Source: Nocardioides alpinus
GTDB taxonomy: Bacteria > Actinomycetota > Actinomycetes > Propionibacteriales > Nocardioidaceae
Direction of reading: 5' to 3'
Length of the DNA: 64,000 nucleotides
NCBI RefSeq assembly: GCF_900112035.1
Contig: NZ_FOKC01000007.1
Span: forward strand, 62,001-126,000
Positions 54,035 to 62,126 of this stretch are shown here, one piece after another. The translations under genes were made by a program, and so were the position numbers. Under the pieces are notes generated by a model. That model was not told the origin of the DNA and made no database searches. It was given only the letters and a program-made list of their open reading frames with translations. Position 1 is the stretch's first letter. Every line of letters starts with the position of its first letter.

Positions 54035-54886
54035 ATGACCCCCGAGCAGCTCGACATCGAGCAGGCGCTGCCCCGGATGCAGGACCTCGCCTCGCGACTC
54101 TGGTCGCGCACCGCGCGCCACCACCCCGGGCAGCTGGCCTGGTCCGCGGCGTACGGCGAACCGGAGGCGCTCGACCTGGGACCGGTGTTCGTGCTCGACG
54201 ACGCCTGGGCCTGGCTCGAGTCGCCGGACTGGCTGGAGGTCTGCGGCGTGGAGCCGGACGCCGTACGCGCCGCGGTGGCCGCTGCGCTCGAGACGGTCGA
54301 CGGCGACGTCACCGCCAGCACCCTCGAGTCGGAGGACGTCGTCCTGGCCGCGCTGGCGGAGACCGGCTTCGTCGAGGTGGAGGCCCCGTGGTTCACCCAC
54401 CACCACCTCGACCTGGCGGACCTCCCGCCGGTGAGGCTGCCCGAGGGCTACGCGGTCCGCGCCGTCCGTCCGGGCGAGCACGAGGAGCGGGCCGCCGTGC
54501 ACCGCGCCGCCTGGTCGGCGACGTCGAAGGTGACGACCGGGGCCTATCACCGACTGATGGCGACCCCGCCCTACCGGCCCGAGCTCGACCACGTGGTGAC
54601 CAGCGAGTCGGGCGAGTGGGTGGCGTCGTGCTGCGTGTGGTGGGACGAGGCGACCGGCGTGGCGCTGGTCGAACCGGTGGGCGGCGTCGCCGAGCACGGC
54701 GGCCGCGGTCTGGCGGCGGCCGCCTCGGTCTCCGCCCTCACCGCCGCCCGCGGCCTCGGCGCGACCGAGGGACTGGTCTGTCCCCGCGGGGACGACGACT
54801 ACCCAGGACCCGCACGCCTCTACCGGAGGATCGGCTTCGTCCCGGGCGCCCGGACGCGGACCTACCGGCGTACGACCGGGCGCTGA
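54035..54886 (+). CDS. GNAT-family acetyltransferase-like protein
   Basis: A 283-residue protein whose C-terminal half shows a GNAT fold (YAVRAVRPGEHEERAAVHRAAW; VGGVAEHGGRGLAAAASVSAL for the acetyl-CoA loop; LYRRIGFVPGARTRTYRR at the end). The N-terminal 130 residues are helical and partly unassigned, so it may be a tandem or degenerate double GNAT. ATG 54035 chosen; an upstream GTG would add residues from the gap. Its stop lies in the hairpin at 54885. Confidence 0.82.
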   Translation: MTPEQLDIEQALPRMQDLASRLWSRTARHHPGQLAWSAAYGEPEALDLGPVFVLDDAWAWLESPDWLEVCGVEPDAVRAAVAAALETVDGDVTASTLESEDVVLAALAETGFVEVEAPWFTHHHLDLADLPPVRLPEGYAVRAVRPGEHEERAAVHRAAWSATSKVTTGAYHRLMATPPYRPELDHVVTSESGEWVASCCVWWDEATGVALVEPVGGVAEHGGRGLAAAASVSALTAARGLGATEGLVCPRGDDDYPGPARLYRRIGFVPGARTRTYRRTTGR

Positions 54887-54935
54887 GATCGTGGAGCTCC
54901 TGAGCCGTGTGCCGGCTCGCGAGCTCCACGATCTC
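54885..54935. terminator. Nested hairpin between convergent GNAT and aminotransferase genes
   Basis: 15-bp perfect arms GAGATCGTGGAGCTC (54885) and GAGCTCCACGATCTC (54921) enclose a second stem GAGCCG/CGGCTC. The left arm includes part of the GNAT stop codon and the right arm ends 1 base before the aminotransferase stop. Probable bidirectional terminator, extremely stable. Confidence 0.7.
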
Positions 54936-54936
54936 G

Positions 54937-56142
54937 TCAGCCGACGAAGTCCGTGAGCCCCTCGAGCAGCCGGTCCACCTCGGCGTCGTCGGTGTAGGCC
55001 GCAAGCCCGATCCGCAGCCCCGAGTCGACCGGGAGACCGAGCGCGCGGAAGGTCTCGTACGCGTAGAACGTGCCGGCCGGGACGAGGACGTGGCGCTTCG
55101 CGAGGGCGTCGTACGCCTCCACCGCCAGCCGGTCGCGCAACGTGAGGAAGAGCGTCGACGTGCGGTCGGCGGCGCGCGAGTGGAGGGCGAGTCGTCCTTG
55201 GCCGCCGAGGTCGGCGAGTCCTTCCTCGATGCGGCCGCGCAGGCGCAGCTCGTGCTCGCCGATGAGCGCGTACGCCGCCACCAGCCGCTCGCGCCGGGAC
55301 CCGCCCGACGGGGCGACGGACGCGATCAGGTCGATCGCCGCGGTCACGCCGGCGAGCATCTCGTACGGGAGCGTGCCGAGCTCGAAGCGCTCGGGCACGA
55401 CGTCGGTCGACGGCAGCAGCTTGTCGGGGCGCAGCGTCTCGAGCAGGGCGGGGTCCGCGACGAGCGCGGCGCAGTGGGGCCCGAAGAACTTGTAGGGCGA
55501 GCAGACCATGAGGTCGGCGCCCATCGCCGCGAGGTCCGGTGCCGCGTGGGCGGCGTGGTGCACCCCGTCGACGTACACCAGCGCACCGACCTCGTGGGCG
55601 CTCGCAGCGACGGTGGCGACGGGCGGTCGGGTGCCGAGCAGGTTGGAGGCAGCGGTGAGGGCGACGAGCCGGGTGCGCCCGGTGATCGCGTCGAGCGAGG
55701 ACAGGTCGAGCTCGCCGGTCGCCGGGTCGAGCCGGAGCCACCGGACCGTCACGCCGGCGCGCTCCGCGGCCTGGACCCACGGCCGGACGTTGGAGTCGTG
55801 GTCGAGCTGGCACAGCACGATCTCGTCACCGGCCGACCAGCGGCGGGCGAGCGTGCGGGAGAAGTCGTACGTCAGCTGGGTCGCGCTGCGGCCGTGGACG
55901 ACGCCTCCGGGGACACCGCCGACGAGATCGGCCACCGCCGAGCGGAACTCGCCGACGACGTGCTCGGCGTTGCGCTGGCTGACGAGGTTGGCACCGCGCT
56001 GCGACAGCGGGCCGGTGAGGGTCCGGGCGATCGCGTCACCGACGACGGCCGGGGTCTGCGTACCGCCGGGGTTGTCGAAGTGGGCGATGCCCGAGGCGAG
56101 CGAGGGGAAGTGCGCACGGAACGCCGCGACGTCGAAGGACAT
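54937..56142 (-). CDS. Class V aminotransferase, cysteine desulfurase-like (VC1184 type)
   Basis: A 401-residue PLP enzyme of the cysteine desulfurase-like VC1184 subfamily. FPSLASGIAHFDNPGGTQTP starts the fold; the PLP aspartate/histidine region is YVDGVHHAAHA, and the PLP lysine is in CSPYKFFGPHC. A partner IscU/SufU-like scaffold is not adjacent, so sulfur transfer cannot be assumed. ATG 56142 (MSFDVAAF) preferred to an ATG three codons upstream. Confidence 0.9.
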   Translation of the reverse strand: MSFDVAAFRAHFPSLASGIAHFDNPGGTQTPAVVGDAIARTLTGPLSQRGANLVSQRNAEHVVGEFRSAVADLVGGVPGGVVHGRSATQLTYDFSRTLARRWSAGDEIVLCQLDHDSNVRPWVQAAERAGVTVRWLRLDPATGELDLSSLDAITGRTRLVALTAASNLLGTRPPVATVAASAHEVGALVYVDGVHHAAHAAPDLAAMGADLMVCSPYKFFGPHCAALVADPALLETLRPDKLLPSTDVVPERFELGTLPYEMLAGVTAAIDLIASVAPSGGSRRERLVAAYALIGEHELRLRGRIEEGLADLGGQGRLALHSRAADRTSTLFLTLRDRLAVEAYDALAKRHVLVPAGTFYAYETFRALGLPVDSGLRIGLAAYTDDAEVDRLLEGLTDFVG

Positions 56143-56152
56143 GGCGGGCACG

Positions 56153-57100
56153 TTAGTCCGCGATGTGCACGACCGCGTCGCCGGAGTTCACGAGTGGCGC
56201 CTCGGTGCGGCCGATCACGATGCCGTCCCGGCTGGCATAGACGGCGCGCAGGGTCTTGCCGAAGGAGTCGAAGAGGGTGCCGAGCCGCTCGCCCTCGCTC
56301 ACCTTCTGGCCGAGCGTGACGTCGAGGTGCAGGATCCCGGTGCGGCGCGCGCGGACCCACCCGCTCGAGCGGCACTCCAGGCTTGGCTCGACAGGTGGCT
56401 CGACGACCGCCTCGGTCATGCCGAGCGACGCCAGCACACGTCGTACGCCGATCACGCCGGCGTCGACCGCGTAGGCGTCGAAGCGGAGGTTCTCGCCGCC
56501 CTCGTAGAGCAGCACCTTGGCGCCCTGCTCGCGGGCCGCGTGGCGCAGCGAGCCGTCGCGGATCTTGGCGTGCAGCATGACCGGGGCGCCGAAGGCCTGG
56601 GCGAGCTCGCGGGTGCCGGCGTCGTCGAGGTCGGCGCGGATCTGGGGGAGGTTGCTGCGCCGGTCGGATCCGGTGTGGAGGTCGATGCCGACCTCGCAGC
56701 CGGCGACGATCTCCTTCATGAAGAGGTAGGCGATCCGGCCGGCGAGCGAGCCGCGCGAGGAGCCCGGGAAGGAGCGGTTGAGGTCCCGCCGGTCGGGGAG
56801 GTAGCGGTCGCCGGTCATGAAGCCGAGCACGTTGACGATCGGCACCGCGACGAGCGTGCCGCGGAAGTTCTTGGGGTCCAGCCCGGCCATGACCTGGCGG
56901 ACGATCTCGACGCCCGCGACCTCGTCGCCGTGGATCGCCGCGTCGATCCAGACGCAGGGGCCGTCCTCGCGGCCGTGCACCACGCGCACCGGCAGCGAGA
57001 CCTCGGCCCCGGTCACCAGGCGGGTGATCGGCAGCTCGAGCGCGCGGACCGTGCCCGCGCGGATGCGTACGCCCCCGATGGCGAAGGACTCACGCGCCAC
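56153..57100 (-). CDS. Succinylglutamate desuccinylase/aspartoacylase-family zinc hydrolase
   Basis: A 315-residue M14-like zinc hydrolase. Ligands and catalytic residues appear as HGDEVAGVEI (H and E) and DLHTGSDRR (second H), with the expected Arg/Asn block RDLNRSFPG between. The C-terminal 80 residues form a lipoyl-like barrel, as in the AspA/AstE-like branch common next to RimK-type ligases. It might hydrolyse N-acyl or glutamyl amide bonds. Start GTG 57100. The gene order AspA-like, RimB and RimK is separated here by two surface genes. Confidence 0.88.
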   Translation of the reverse strand: MARESFAIGGVRIRAGTVRALELPITRLVTGAEVSLPVRVVHGREDGPCVWIDAAIHGDEVAGVEIVRQVMAGLDPKNFRGTLVAVPIVNVLGFMTGDRYLPDRRDLNRSFPGSSRGSLAGRIAYLFMKEIVAGCEVGIDLHTGSDRRSNLPQIRADLDDAGTRELAQAFGAPVMLHAKIRDGSLRHAAREQGAKVLLYEGGENLRFDAYAVDAGVIGVRRVLASLGMTEAVVEPPVEPSLECRSSGWVRARRTGILHLDVTLGQKVSEGERLGTLFDSFGKTLRAVYASRDGIVIGRTEAPLVNSGDAVVHIAD

Positions 57101-57229
57101 GGGGAACCTCGACCGGGGCGGGAGCGGCGGCGGTCGTCACGGGCTCAGGGTAATGGTGGGCGGCCCGCCCAAGACCCACCCCGTTCACCTCCGGGGGAAG
57201 AGGTGACCGGGGTGGGTCGGTCGAGGGAC

Positions 57230-57697
57230 TCAGCTCTGCTGGGTCGTGGTGTCCGATCCGGAGTCGGTGGTCGATCCCGAGTCGGTGCCGCTGTCGGTGT
57301 CGGGCAGGCCGTCGCCGTCGAAGTCGGGCGCCTCACCGGTGGTGCCGCCCGTGCCGCCGCCGGGCGGGACGCCCATCTGGCCGCCCAGGTCGCCGTCGCG
57401 GTCGCCCATCGGACCACCCGGGCCGCGGTCGCCCCATCCGGTGTCGGTCTGGGTCATCGTGGTGTCGGTGGCGGCACTGTCGTCGCCGACGGCGTACCCG
57501 GCTCCGAACCCGGCGCCGCCGATGGCGAGCCCGGCGACGACCACGCCGGCGGTCAGCACCTTGCGGCTGCGGCCCAGGCGGCGCCAGTCGCGCTTCGACG
57601 TGGGCTCCTCGGCGGGAGCGGCGTACGTCGTATCGGCTGCGGCGTCGTGCGCCGGGGTGGTGCCGGGGGCGGAGGGGAGGTCGGAGCTGGTGGACAT
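57230..57697 (-). CDS. Membrane-anchored protein with acidic glycine-rich extracytoplasmic tail
   Basis: A 155-residue protein: basic cytosolic stretch (RDWRRLGRSRK), one transmembrane helix VLTAGVVVAGLAIGGAGFG, then an acidic Gly/Asp/Thr-rich tail with PDFDGDGLPDTDSG, which resembles a calcium-binding thrombospondin-3-like loop. GAAGGA precedes the ATG. It lies 58 bases downstream of the Cthe_2159-type lipoprotein gene on the same strand and may be a partner of it. Confidence 0.78.
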   Translation of the reverse strand: MSTSSDLPSAPGTTPAHDAAADTTYAAPAEEPTSKRDWRRLGRSRKVLTAGVVVAGLAIGGAGFGAGYAVGDDSAATDTTMTQTDTGWGDRGPGGPMGDRDGDLGGQMGVPPGGGTGGTTGEAPDFDGDGLPDTDSGTDSGSTTDSGSDTTTQQS

Positions 57698-57755
57698 GTC
57701 GGTTCCTTCGTGGGAGTGCGGGGTGGAGGGGGAGTGGTCGGGTGGGGCACCTGCG

Positions 57756-59276
57756 TCAGCCGCCCACCGGGCCGCCGCGACCGCCGGCCGGCGCCTCGCC
57801 GGCGACGACGCTGGTGGCCGTGCCGTCGACGGTGACGGTGTAGGTCGCGCCCTGCTCGAGGCCGGCCGAGGAGAAGACGACCGAGGCGAGGTCCTTGGCG
57901 ATCGTGTACGTCGCGACCTCGGCACCGGAGTCGTCGGTGATCACGACCTCCGAGCCGGCGGCAGCGGTCGCGCTGAGGGCGGTGGCGATCCAGCCCTGTG
58001 CGGAGTCCGTGGCCGGGGCGACCATCATCCCCGCGCTGCCGGTGGCGAGCAGGGTGCCGCCGGTGACCTCGAAGGTGCCGTTGACGTCGAGGGCGCCGTT
58101 GCCGTCGGTGGTCGGTCCGTAGACCACGATGTCGCCGCCGGTGATCGTGGCGAGGCCGTTGGAGTCGAGGCCGTCGCCGCTCGACCACACCTCGAGCGAG
58201 CCGCCGTTGATGAAGAGGTGGAGCGAGCTGTCGGCCTCCATGCCGCCGCCGCCCATGCCGCCCTGGCCGTCGGTGGCCGCGCTGTCGTCGGACGAGGCGA
58301 CGTTGACGCCGTCGTCGGCGGAGTGCAGCTCGATGTCGCCGTCGTCGATGATGATCAGCGAGCCCTCCATGGCCTCGTTGGACCCGGCGACCTCGATGGT
58401 GCCGCCGGCCACGAGCACCTGGACGCCCTTGATGCCGTCGTCCTCGGTGGTGACGGTGAGGGAGCCGCCCCGGATGAGCACGAAGCCGGAGCCCGCGTCC
58501 TCGGTGTTGTCGGACTTGAAGGCGTCGCCGACCGAGTCGACGGTGACGGTGCCGTCGGTGAGGACGAGGTAGTCCTTGCCGATGATGCCGTCGTCGACCG
58601 AGGTCACGTCGATGGTGCCGCCGGTGATGACCAGGCCGTCCTTGCCGACGATGCCGTTGTTGCTCCTGCCGGTCACCGTCAGGGAGCCGGTGCCGCCGAT
58701 CGTGAGGTCGGCCGTGGAGTAGAGCGCGCCGGTCGGCGCCTCCTCGGAGGTGTCGTCGTACGTCGCTGCGTCCGTGAGCGCGTTGGTGCTGCCGTCGGCC
58801 AGCACGACGACGACCGAATGGGCGTCCACGACGTTGATCGCGGAGGTGGTCGACGAGGTGATGGTGGCGTCGTCGAGCACGAGGCGTACGATGCCGTCGC
58901 CTGTGCTGTCGACCACGACCTGGCCGTCGAGCTCGCCGGACAGGACGTACGTCCCGGCTGCGGTGATCGTGACCGTCCCGTCCTCGACGGTGACGGCGTC
59001 ACTGTCGGACGTGGCCGAGGTGCCGGACAGCGTGATCGCGGTGGCGTCGGCCTCGTCGTAGTCCGTGTCGCCCGTCTCGATCGCGACGTCGTCGGCCAGC
59101 GCGTCGTCGACGGTGGTGCCGTCGCTGGCGACGACGGTGGTGCTCGAGCTCGACGAGCTGGACGACGTGGTGGTCGTGGTGTCGCTGGCCACGGAGGCGC
59201 CGCAGCCCGCGAGGAGCACGGCGGCCAGGGAGCCGGCGACGGCCTGGCGGAGCCGGGCGGTGGTGGGAAGTCGCAA
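57756..59276 (-). CDS. Cthe_2159-type carbohydrate-binding beta-helix lipoprotein
   Basis: A 506-residue lipoprotein. Lipobox LLAGC near residue 25, a Ser/Thr-rich spacer, then about ten tandem beta-strand repeats with T-I-x-G-G or D-D-G-I-x-G-K steps (VDDGIIGKDYLVLTDGT, NNGIVGKDGLVITGG), typical of the parallel beta-helix called Cthe_2159 (PF14262), known to bind polygalacturonate or cellulose with calcium. TTG 59276 is the only start that fits the signal peptide, with AAAGG 9-13 bases upstream. A palindrome GGTTC-N4-GAACC lies about 106 bases upstream. Confidence 0.88.
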   Translation of the reverse strand: MRLPTTARLRQAVAGSLAAVLLAGCGASVASDTTTTTSSSSSSSSTTVVASDGTTVDDALADDVAIETGDTDYDEADATAITLSGTSATSDSDAVTVEDGTVTITAAGTYVLSGELDGQVVVDSTGDGIVRLVLDDATITSSTTSAINVVDAHSVVVVLADGSTNALTDAATYDDTSEEAPTGALYSTADLTIGGTGSLTVTGRSNNGIVGKDGLVITGGTIDVTSVDDGIIGKDYLVLTDGTVTVDSVGDAFKSDNTEDAGSGFVLIRGGSLTVTTEDDGIKGVQVLVAGGTIEVAGSNEAMEGSLIIIDDGDIELHSADDGVNVASSDDSAATDGQGGMGGGGMEADSSLHLFINGGSLEVWSSGDGLDSNGLATITGGDIVVYGPTTDGNGALDVNGTFEVTGGTLLATGSAGMMVAPATDSAQGWIATALSATAAAGSEVVITDDSGAEVATYTIAKDLASVVFSSAGLEQGATYTVTVDGTATSVVAGEAPAGGRGGPVGG

Positions 59277-59450
59277 GGGAGCGGCCTTTCATCGGTGTCA
59301 CGGTCTGGGGCGCCGCAGTGAGCGGCTCGTGACGTCGATGGTGTGCGGCGCGCCTGTCGGGGAGATGGGCTGACCTTGTGGGGTTCCTGTGAACCGTGCA
59401 GCTCGCGCCGAGGGTCGGCCGAGAGCTCAGGGCTCAGGTTGCACCGAGCG

Positions 59451-59957
59451 TTACTTGCCCCAGTTCTTGCGCCGCACGGCCCGCCGCGGCCGGCCGCCGG
59501 CGTACGACCTCGCTGCGTCGACGAGGAACCCGCGCTCGAGGGCCTCCCGGCCGATCAGCATCCGGAAGCCCATCTCGTCGCGGTTGCTGAGCGTCATCAC
59601 CGTGGTGATCGTGCGCCCGGCCAGCGTCACGTCGAGCGCGACGGCGTACCTCTGCTCCACCTGGCCGTTGCTGCTGCGCACCTCGCGGCGGTCGAGCACC
59701 GGCAGGCTCAGCTCGACGCGGTCCTCGTCCGACCGTTGCCACGGGTGGATCGAGAAGCGCACCCACTCCTGGCCGTCCCGCTCGTCGACCTCGAGGTCGA
59801 AGGCGTGGATCGAGGACGACCGGGCGCCGGTGTCGATCTTGGCCTTCACCCAGTCGACGCCGGCCTGCGGCAGGGCCACCCACTCGCGCCAGCCGACGAC
59901 GGTGTGCGGGGTGTCGATGTGCGCAGCGTCGGGGGCGGGCGCGGCGGGGGTGGGCAT
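59451..59957 (-). CDS. rimB: RimB-like retropepsin-fold protease (PF05618 type)
   Basis: A 168-residue protein with D42-T43-G44 in KIDTGARSSSIHAF, the aspartic/retropepsin motif of the family once named ATP-dependent zinc protease, now including Pseudomonas RimB, which trims glutamates added by RimK to ribosomal protein S6. The N-terminal 10 residues are a disordered Pro-rich lead. It is divergent from rimK (60010) with a 52-base gap, so the two could share a promoter. Confidence 0.85.
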   Translation of the reverse strand: MPTPAAPAPDAAHIDTPHTVVGWREWVALPQAGVDWVKAKIDTGARSSSIHAFDLEVDERDGQEWVRFSIHPWQRSDEDRVELSLPVLDRREVRSSNGQVEQRYAVALDVTLAGRTITTVMTLSNRDEMGFRMLIGREALERGFLVDAARSYAGGRPRRAVRRKNWGK

Positions 59958-60009
59958 CGCGCCATCTTGTCAGGTGGCCCGGCCGGGCGGCGTGCTTGTA
60001 TGTCCCACC

Positions 60010-61200
60010 ATGAAGCTTGCCATCCTCTCCCGCGCGCCGCGCTCCTACAGCACGCAGCGCCTCCGGACCGCAGCCGTCGACCGCGGTCACGACGTCAAGG
60101 TGCTCAACACGCTGCGCTTCGGCATCGACCTCACCGGCGAGGAGCCCGACCTGCTGTTCCGCGGCAAGCAGCTGTCGACGTACGACGCCGTGCTGCCGCG
60201 CATCGGCAACTCGATCACCTACTTCGGCACCGCCGTCGTGCGCCAGTTCGAGCAGATGGACGTCTACACGCCCAACACCTCCTACGGCATCGCCAACAGC
60301 CGCGACAAGCTGCGCGCGACGCAGATCCTCTCGCGCCACAAGATCCCGATGCCGGCGACGACCTTCGTGCAGGACCGCGCCGACGTGATCCCGGCGATCG
60401 AGAGCGTCGGCGGTGCGCCGGTCGTGATCAAGCTGCTCGAGGGGACGCAGGGCATCGGCGTCATCCTGGCGCCGACGCTGAAGGTGGCCGAGGCGATCAT
60501 CGAGACGCTGCAGAGCACCCGCCAGAACGTGCTGATCCAGCGGTTCGTCAAGGAGAGCAAGGGCCGCGACATCCGCGCGCTGGTCGTCGGGGACCGCGTG
60601 GTGGCGGCGATGCGGCGTGTCGCGCAGGGCGACGAGTTCCGCTCCAACGTGCACCGCGGCGGCAGCGTCGAGCCGGTCGAGCTCGACGAGGAGTTCGAGC
60701 GCATCGCGGTGCGCTCGGCGCAGATCATGGGCCTGCGGGTGGCCGGTGTCGACATGCTCGAGGGCAAGAACGGCCCGCAGGTGATGGAGGTCAACTCCTC
60801 ACCCGGCCTGGAGGGCATCGAGGCCGCGACCAAGCTCGACGTCGCCGGCGCGATCATCGACTACATCGACAACCAGGTCGCGTTCCCCGACATCGACGTA
60901 CGCCAGCGGCTGACCGTCTCGACCGGCTACGGCGTCGCCGAGATCGTGGTCCACGGTGGCTCCGACATGGTCGGCAAGAAGCTCGGCGAGTCCGGTCTCG
61001 ACGAGCGCGACATCACGGTGCTGACCCTGCACCGCGGCACCCAGGTGATCCCCAACCCGCGCAACAAGACGGTGCTCGAGGGGGAGGACCGGCTCCTCTG
61101 CTTCGGCAAGCTCGAGGAGATGCGGTCGATGATCCCCGACCGCAAGGAGCGCCGGGTCAAGCGGCTGATGAAGAAGCACCTGCCGCCGACGACGCCCTGA
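60010..61200 (+). CDS. rimK: RimK-type alpha-L-glutamate ligase with C-terminal TrkA_C-like domain
   Basis: A 396-residue ATP-grasp ligase. RimK adds glutamates to the C-terminus of ribosomal protein S6 in E. coli. ATP-grasp parts are visible: KLLEGTQGIGV (central loop), QRFVKESKGRDIRALVV, and the metal-binding VMEVNSSPGLEGIE. Residues beyond about 300 form an extra domain (GGSDMVGKKLGES...VLTLHRGTQVIPNP...LLCFGKLEEM) of the TrkA_C/RCK_C ligand-binding type, which E. coli RimK (300 residues) lacks. Paired divergently with rimB. Confidence 0.93.
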   Translation: MKLAILSRAPRSYSTQRLRTAAVDRGHDVKVLNTLRFGIDLTGEEPDLLFRGKQLSTYDAVLPRIGNSITYFGTAVVRQFEQMDVYTPNTSYGIANSRDKLRATQILSRHKIPMPATTFVQDRADVIPAIESVGGAPVVIKLLEGTQGIGVILAPTLKVAEAIIETLQSTRQNVLIQRFVKESKGRDIRALVVGDRVVAAMRRVAQGDEFRSNVHRGGSVEPVELDEEFERIAVRSAQIMGLRVAGVDMLEGKNGPQVMEVNSSPGLEGIEAATKLDVAGAIIDYIDNQVAFPDIDVRQRLTVSTGYGVAEIVVHGGSDMVGKKLGESGLDERDITVLTLHRGTQVIPNPRNKTVLEGEDRLLCFGKLEEMRSMIPDRKERRVKRLMKKHLPPTTP

Positions 61201-61203
61201 CGG

Positions 61204-61250
61204 GTCGAGTGCGCAGCCCCGTGGCCACCGCTACCGCGAGCGCACTCAAC
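61204..61250. repeat. 47-bp palindromic repeat GAGTGCGCTCGCGGTAG (copy 2, inverted)
   Basis: Begins 3 bases after the rimK stop and includes the stop of the convergent gene at 61246. It is the inverted counterpart of 46101-46147, of identical length with few changes; arms GTCGAGTGCGC and GCGCACTCAAC pair at 10 of 11 positions. Confidence 0.8.
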
Positions 61251-61650
61251 CCCGCGGCCGCGTCCTGATCAGCCACGCGATCCCCGCGAACGGCAGCACC
61301 AGTGGCAACCAGCCGTAGCCCGCGCCGTACGCCGACCAGACGGTCGCGTCCGGGAACAGCTCCGGGTCGAGGACGGTGAGCGTGCCGATGGTGAGCACCC
61401 CGACCAGCTCGAAGCCGACGGCCACCCAGGCCAGCCGGCGGGGCTGGGGCCCGATCTCGGCGAGCCCGAGGGTCGCGGCGATGTAGACGACGCCGGCGAG
61501 AGCGGAGAGGGCGTACGCCAAGGGCGCCTCGTCCGCCTTCGTGACCAGCTGCACGAGCGAGCGGGCGGTGGCGGCGAGGGCGAAGACGCCGTAGATCGCG
61601 ACGAGCACGCGACCCGGGCCGCTCCGTGTCGAGCTGAGGGAGGAGCTCAC
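61246..61650 (-). CDS. Integral membrane protein, unknown function
   Basis: A 134-residue protein with about four hydrophobic helices (VLVAIYGVFALAATARSLVQL, LAYALSALAGVVYIAATLGL, and two further). The YGVFALAAT...RS.VQL pattern recurs in actinobacterial membrane proteins of unknown role. GTG 61650 start overlaps the stop of the upstream gene by 4 bases (GTGA), so the two are coupled. Confidence 0.75.
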   Translation of the reverse strand: MSSSLSSTRSGPGRVLVAIYGVFALAATARSLVQLVTKADEAPLAYALSALAGVVYIAATLGLAEIGPQPRRLAWVAVGFELVGVLTIGTLTVLDPELFPDATVWSAYGAGYGWLPLVLPFAGIAWLIRTRPRG

Positions 61651-62006
61651 TGCTGCCACACCTGGAGGGCGCGGAGGACGACGAACGCCTCGGTCAGGCC
61701 CACCACGGCCAGCACAGCGGTCGCGCCGCGGCTCCGCTCGGCGAGGGACCACGCGAAGCCGATCGGCAGCAGGACGAGGCCGGCGAGCAGGTAGCCGAAG
61801 AGGGTGACGGTGCCCGCGCCGCTGAGGTCCGCGTCGCCGACCTGGACCCCGGCGACCACGAGGAGGACCAGGGCGCCCAGCTCGAGGACGCCGGCGAAGC
61901 CGAGCAGCCCCCAGTCGGGCGTACGGGCGAGGGCGACGTAGCCGAGCACCACGGCCGCGAAGGCCAGCGAGCCGTAGATGAGCACGAGGGGCAGGGGTCC
62001 GTCCAC
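61647..62006 (-). CDS. Small integral membrane protein, unknown function
   Basis: A 119-residue protein with four hydrophobic helices (PLVLIYGSLAFAAVVLGYVAL, LLGFAGVLELGALVLLVVAG, and two more). GTG 62006 start. It is the first gene of a two-gene operon with the membrane protein downstream, and it is divergent from the DUF4956 operon, sharing the region that holds the PHO-box-like repeat. I do not recognise the family. Confidence 0.72.
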   Translation of the reverse strand: MDGPLPLVLIYGSLAFAAVVLGYVALARTPDWGLLGFAGVLELGALVLLVVAGVQVGDADLSGAGTVTLFGYLLAGLVLLPIGFAWSLAERSRGATAVLAVVGLTEAFVVLRALQVWQQ

Positions 62007-62064
62007 GGCGCCGATCCTCTCAGGTCGCCCCTCGCGGTGATGCACAGCGCAGCCACAGGTCGGC

Positions 62065-62086
62065 GGCAGGTGAACGACAGGTGAAC
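62065..62086 (-). promoter_or_regulatory. PHO-box-like direct repeat (PhoP site candidate)
   Basis: Read on the minus strand, two 11-base units GTTCACCTGTC and GTTCACCTGCC stand in tandem (62086 to 62065), with a weaker third unit after them. The Streptomyces PhoP consensus unit is G(G/T)TCAYYYR(G/C)G; these match 9 and 10 of 11 positions. The site is 40 bases upstream of the DUF4956 start and 59 from the divergent membrane gene, so either side may be controlled. Confidence 0.7.
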
Positions 62087-62126
62087 GCGACAACCTCGGG
62101 GCACACCGATCCCCGAAGGGCCTCCC

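Noticed and set aside
57246..59321. A long plus-strand open frame opposite the Cthe_2159-type lipoprotein
   Set aside because: The minus strand encodes a recognisable lipoprotein with beta-helix repeats; the plus frame reads as a Gly/Val/Asp repeat shadow of those repeats.
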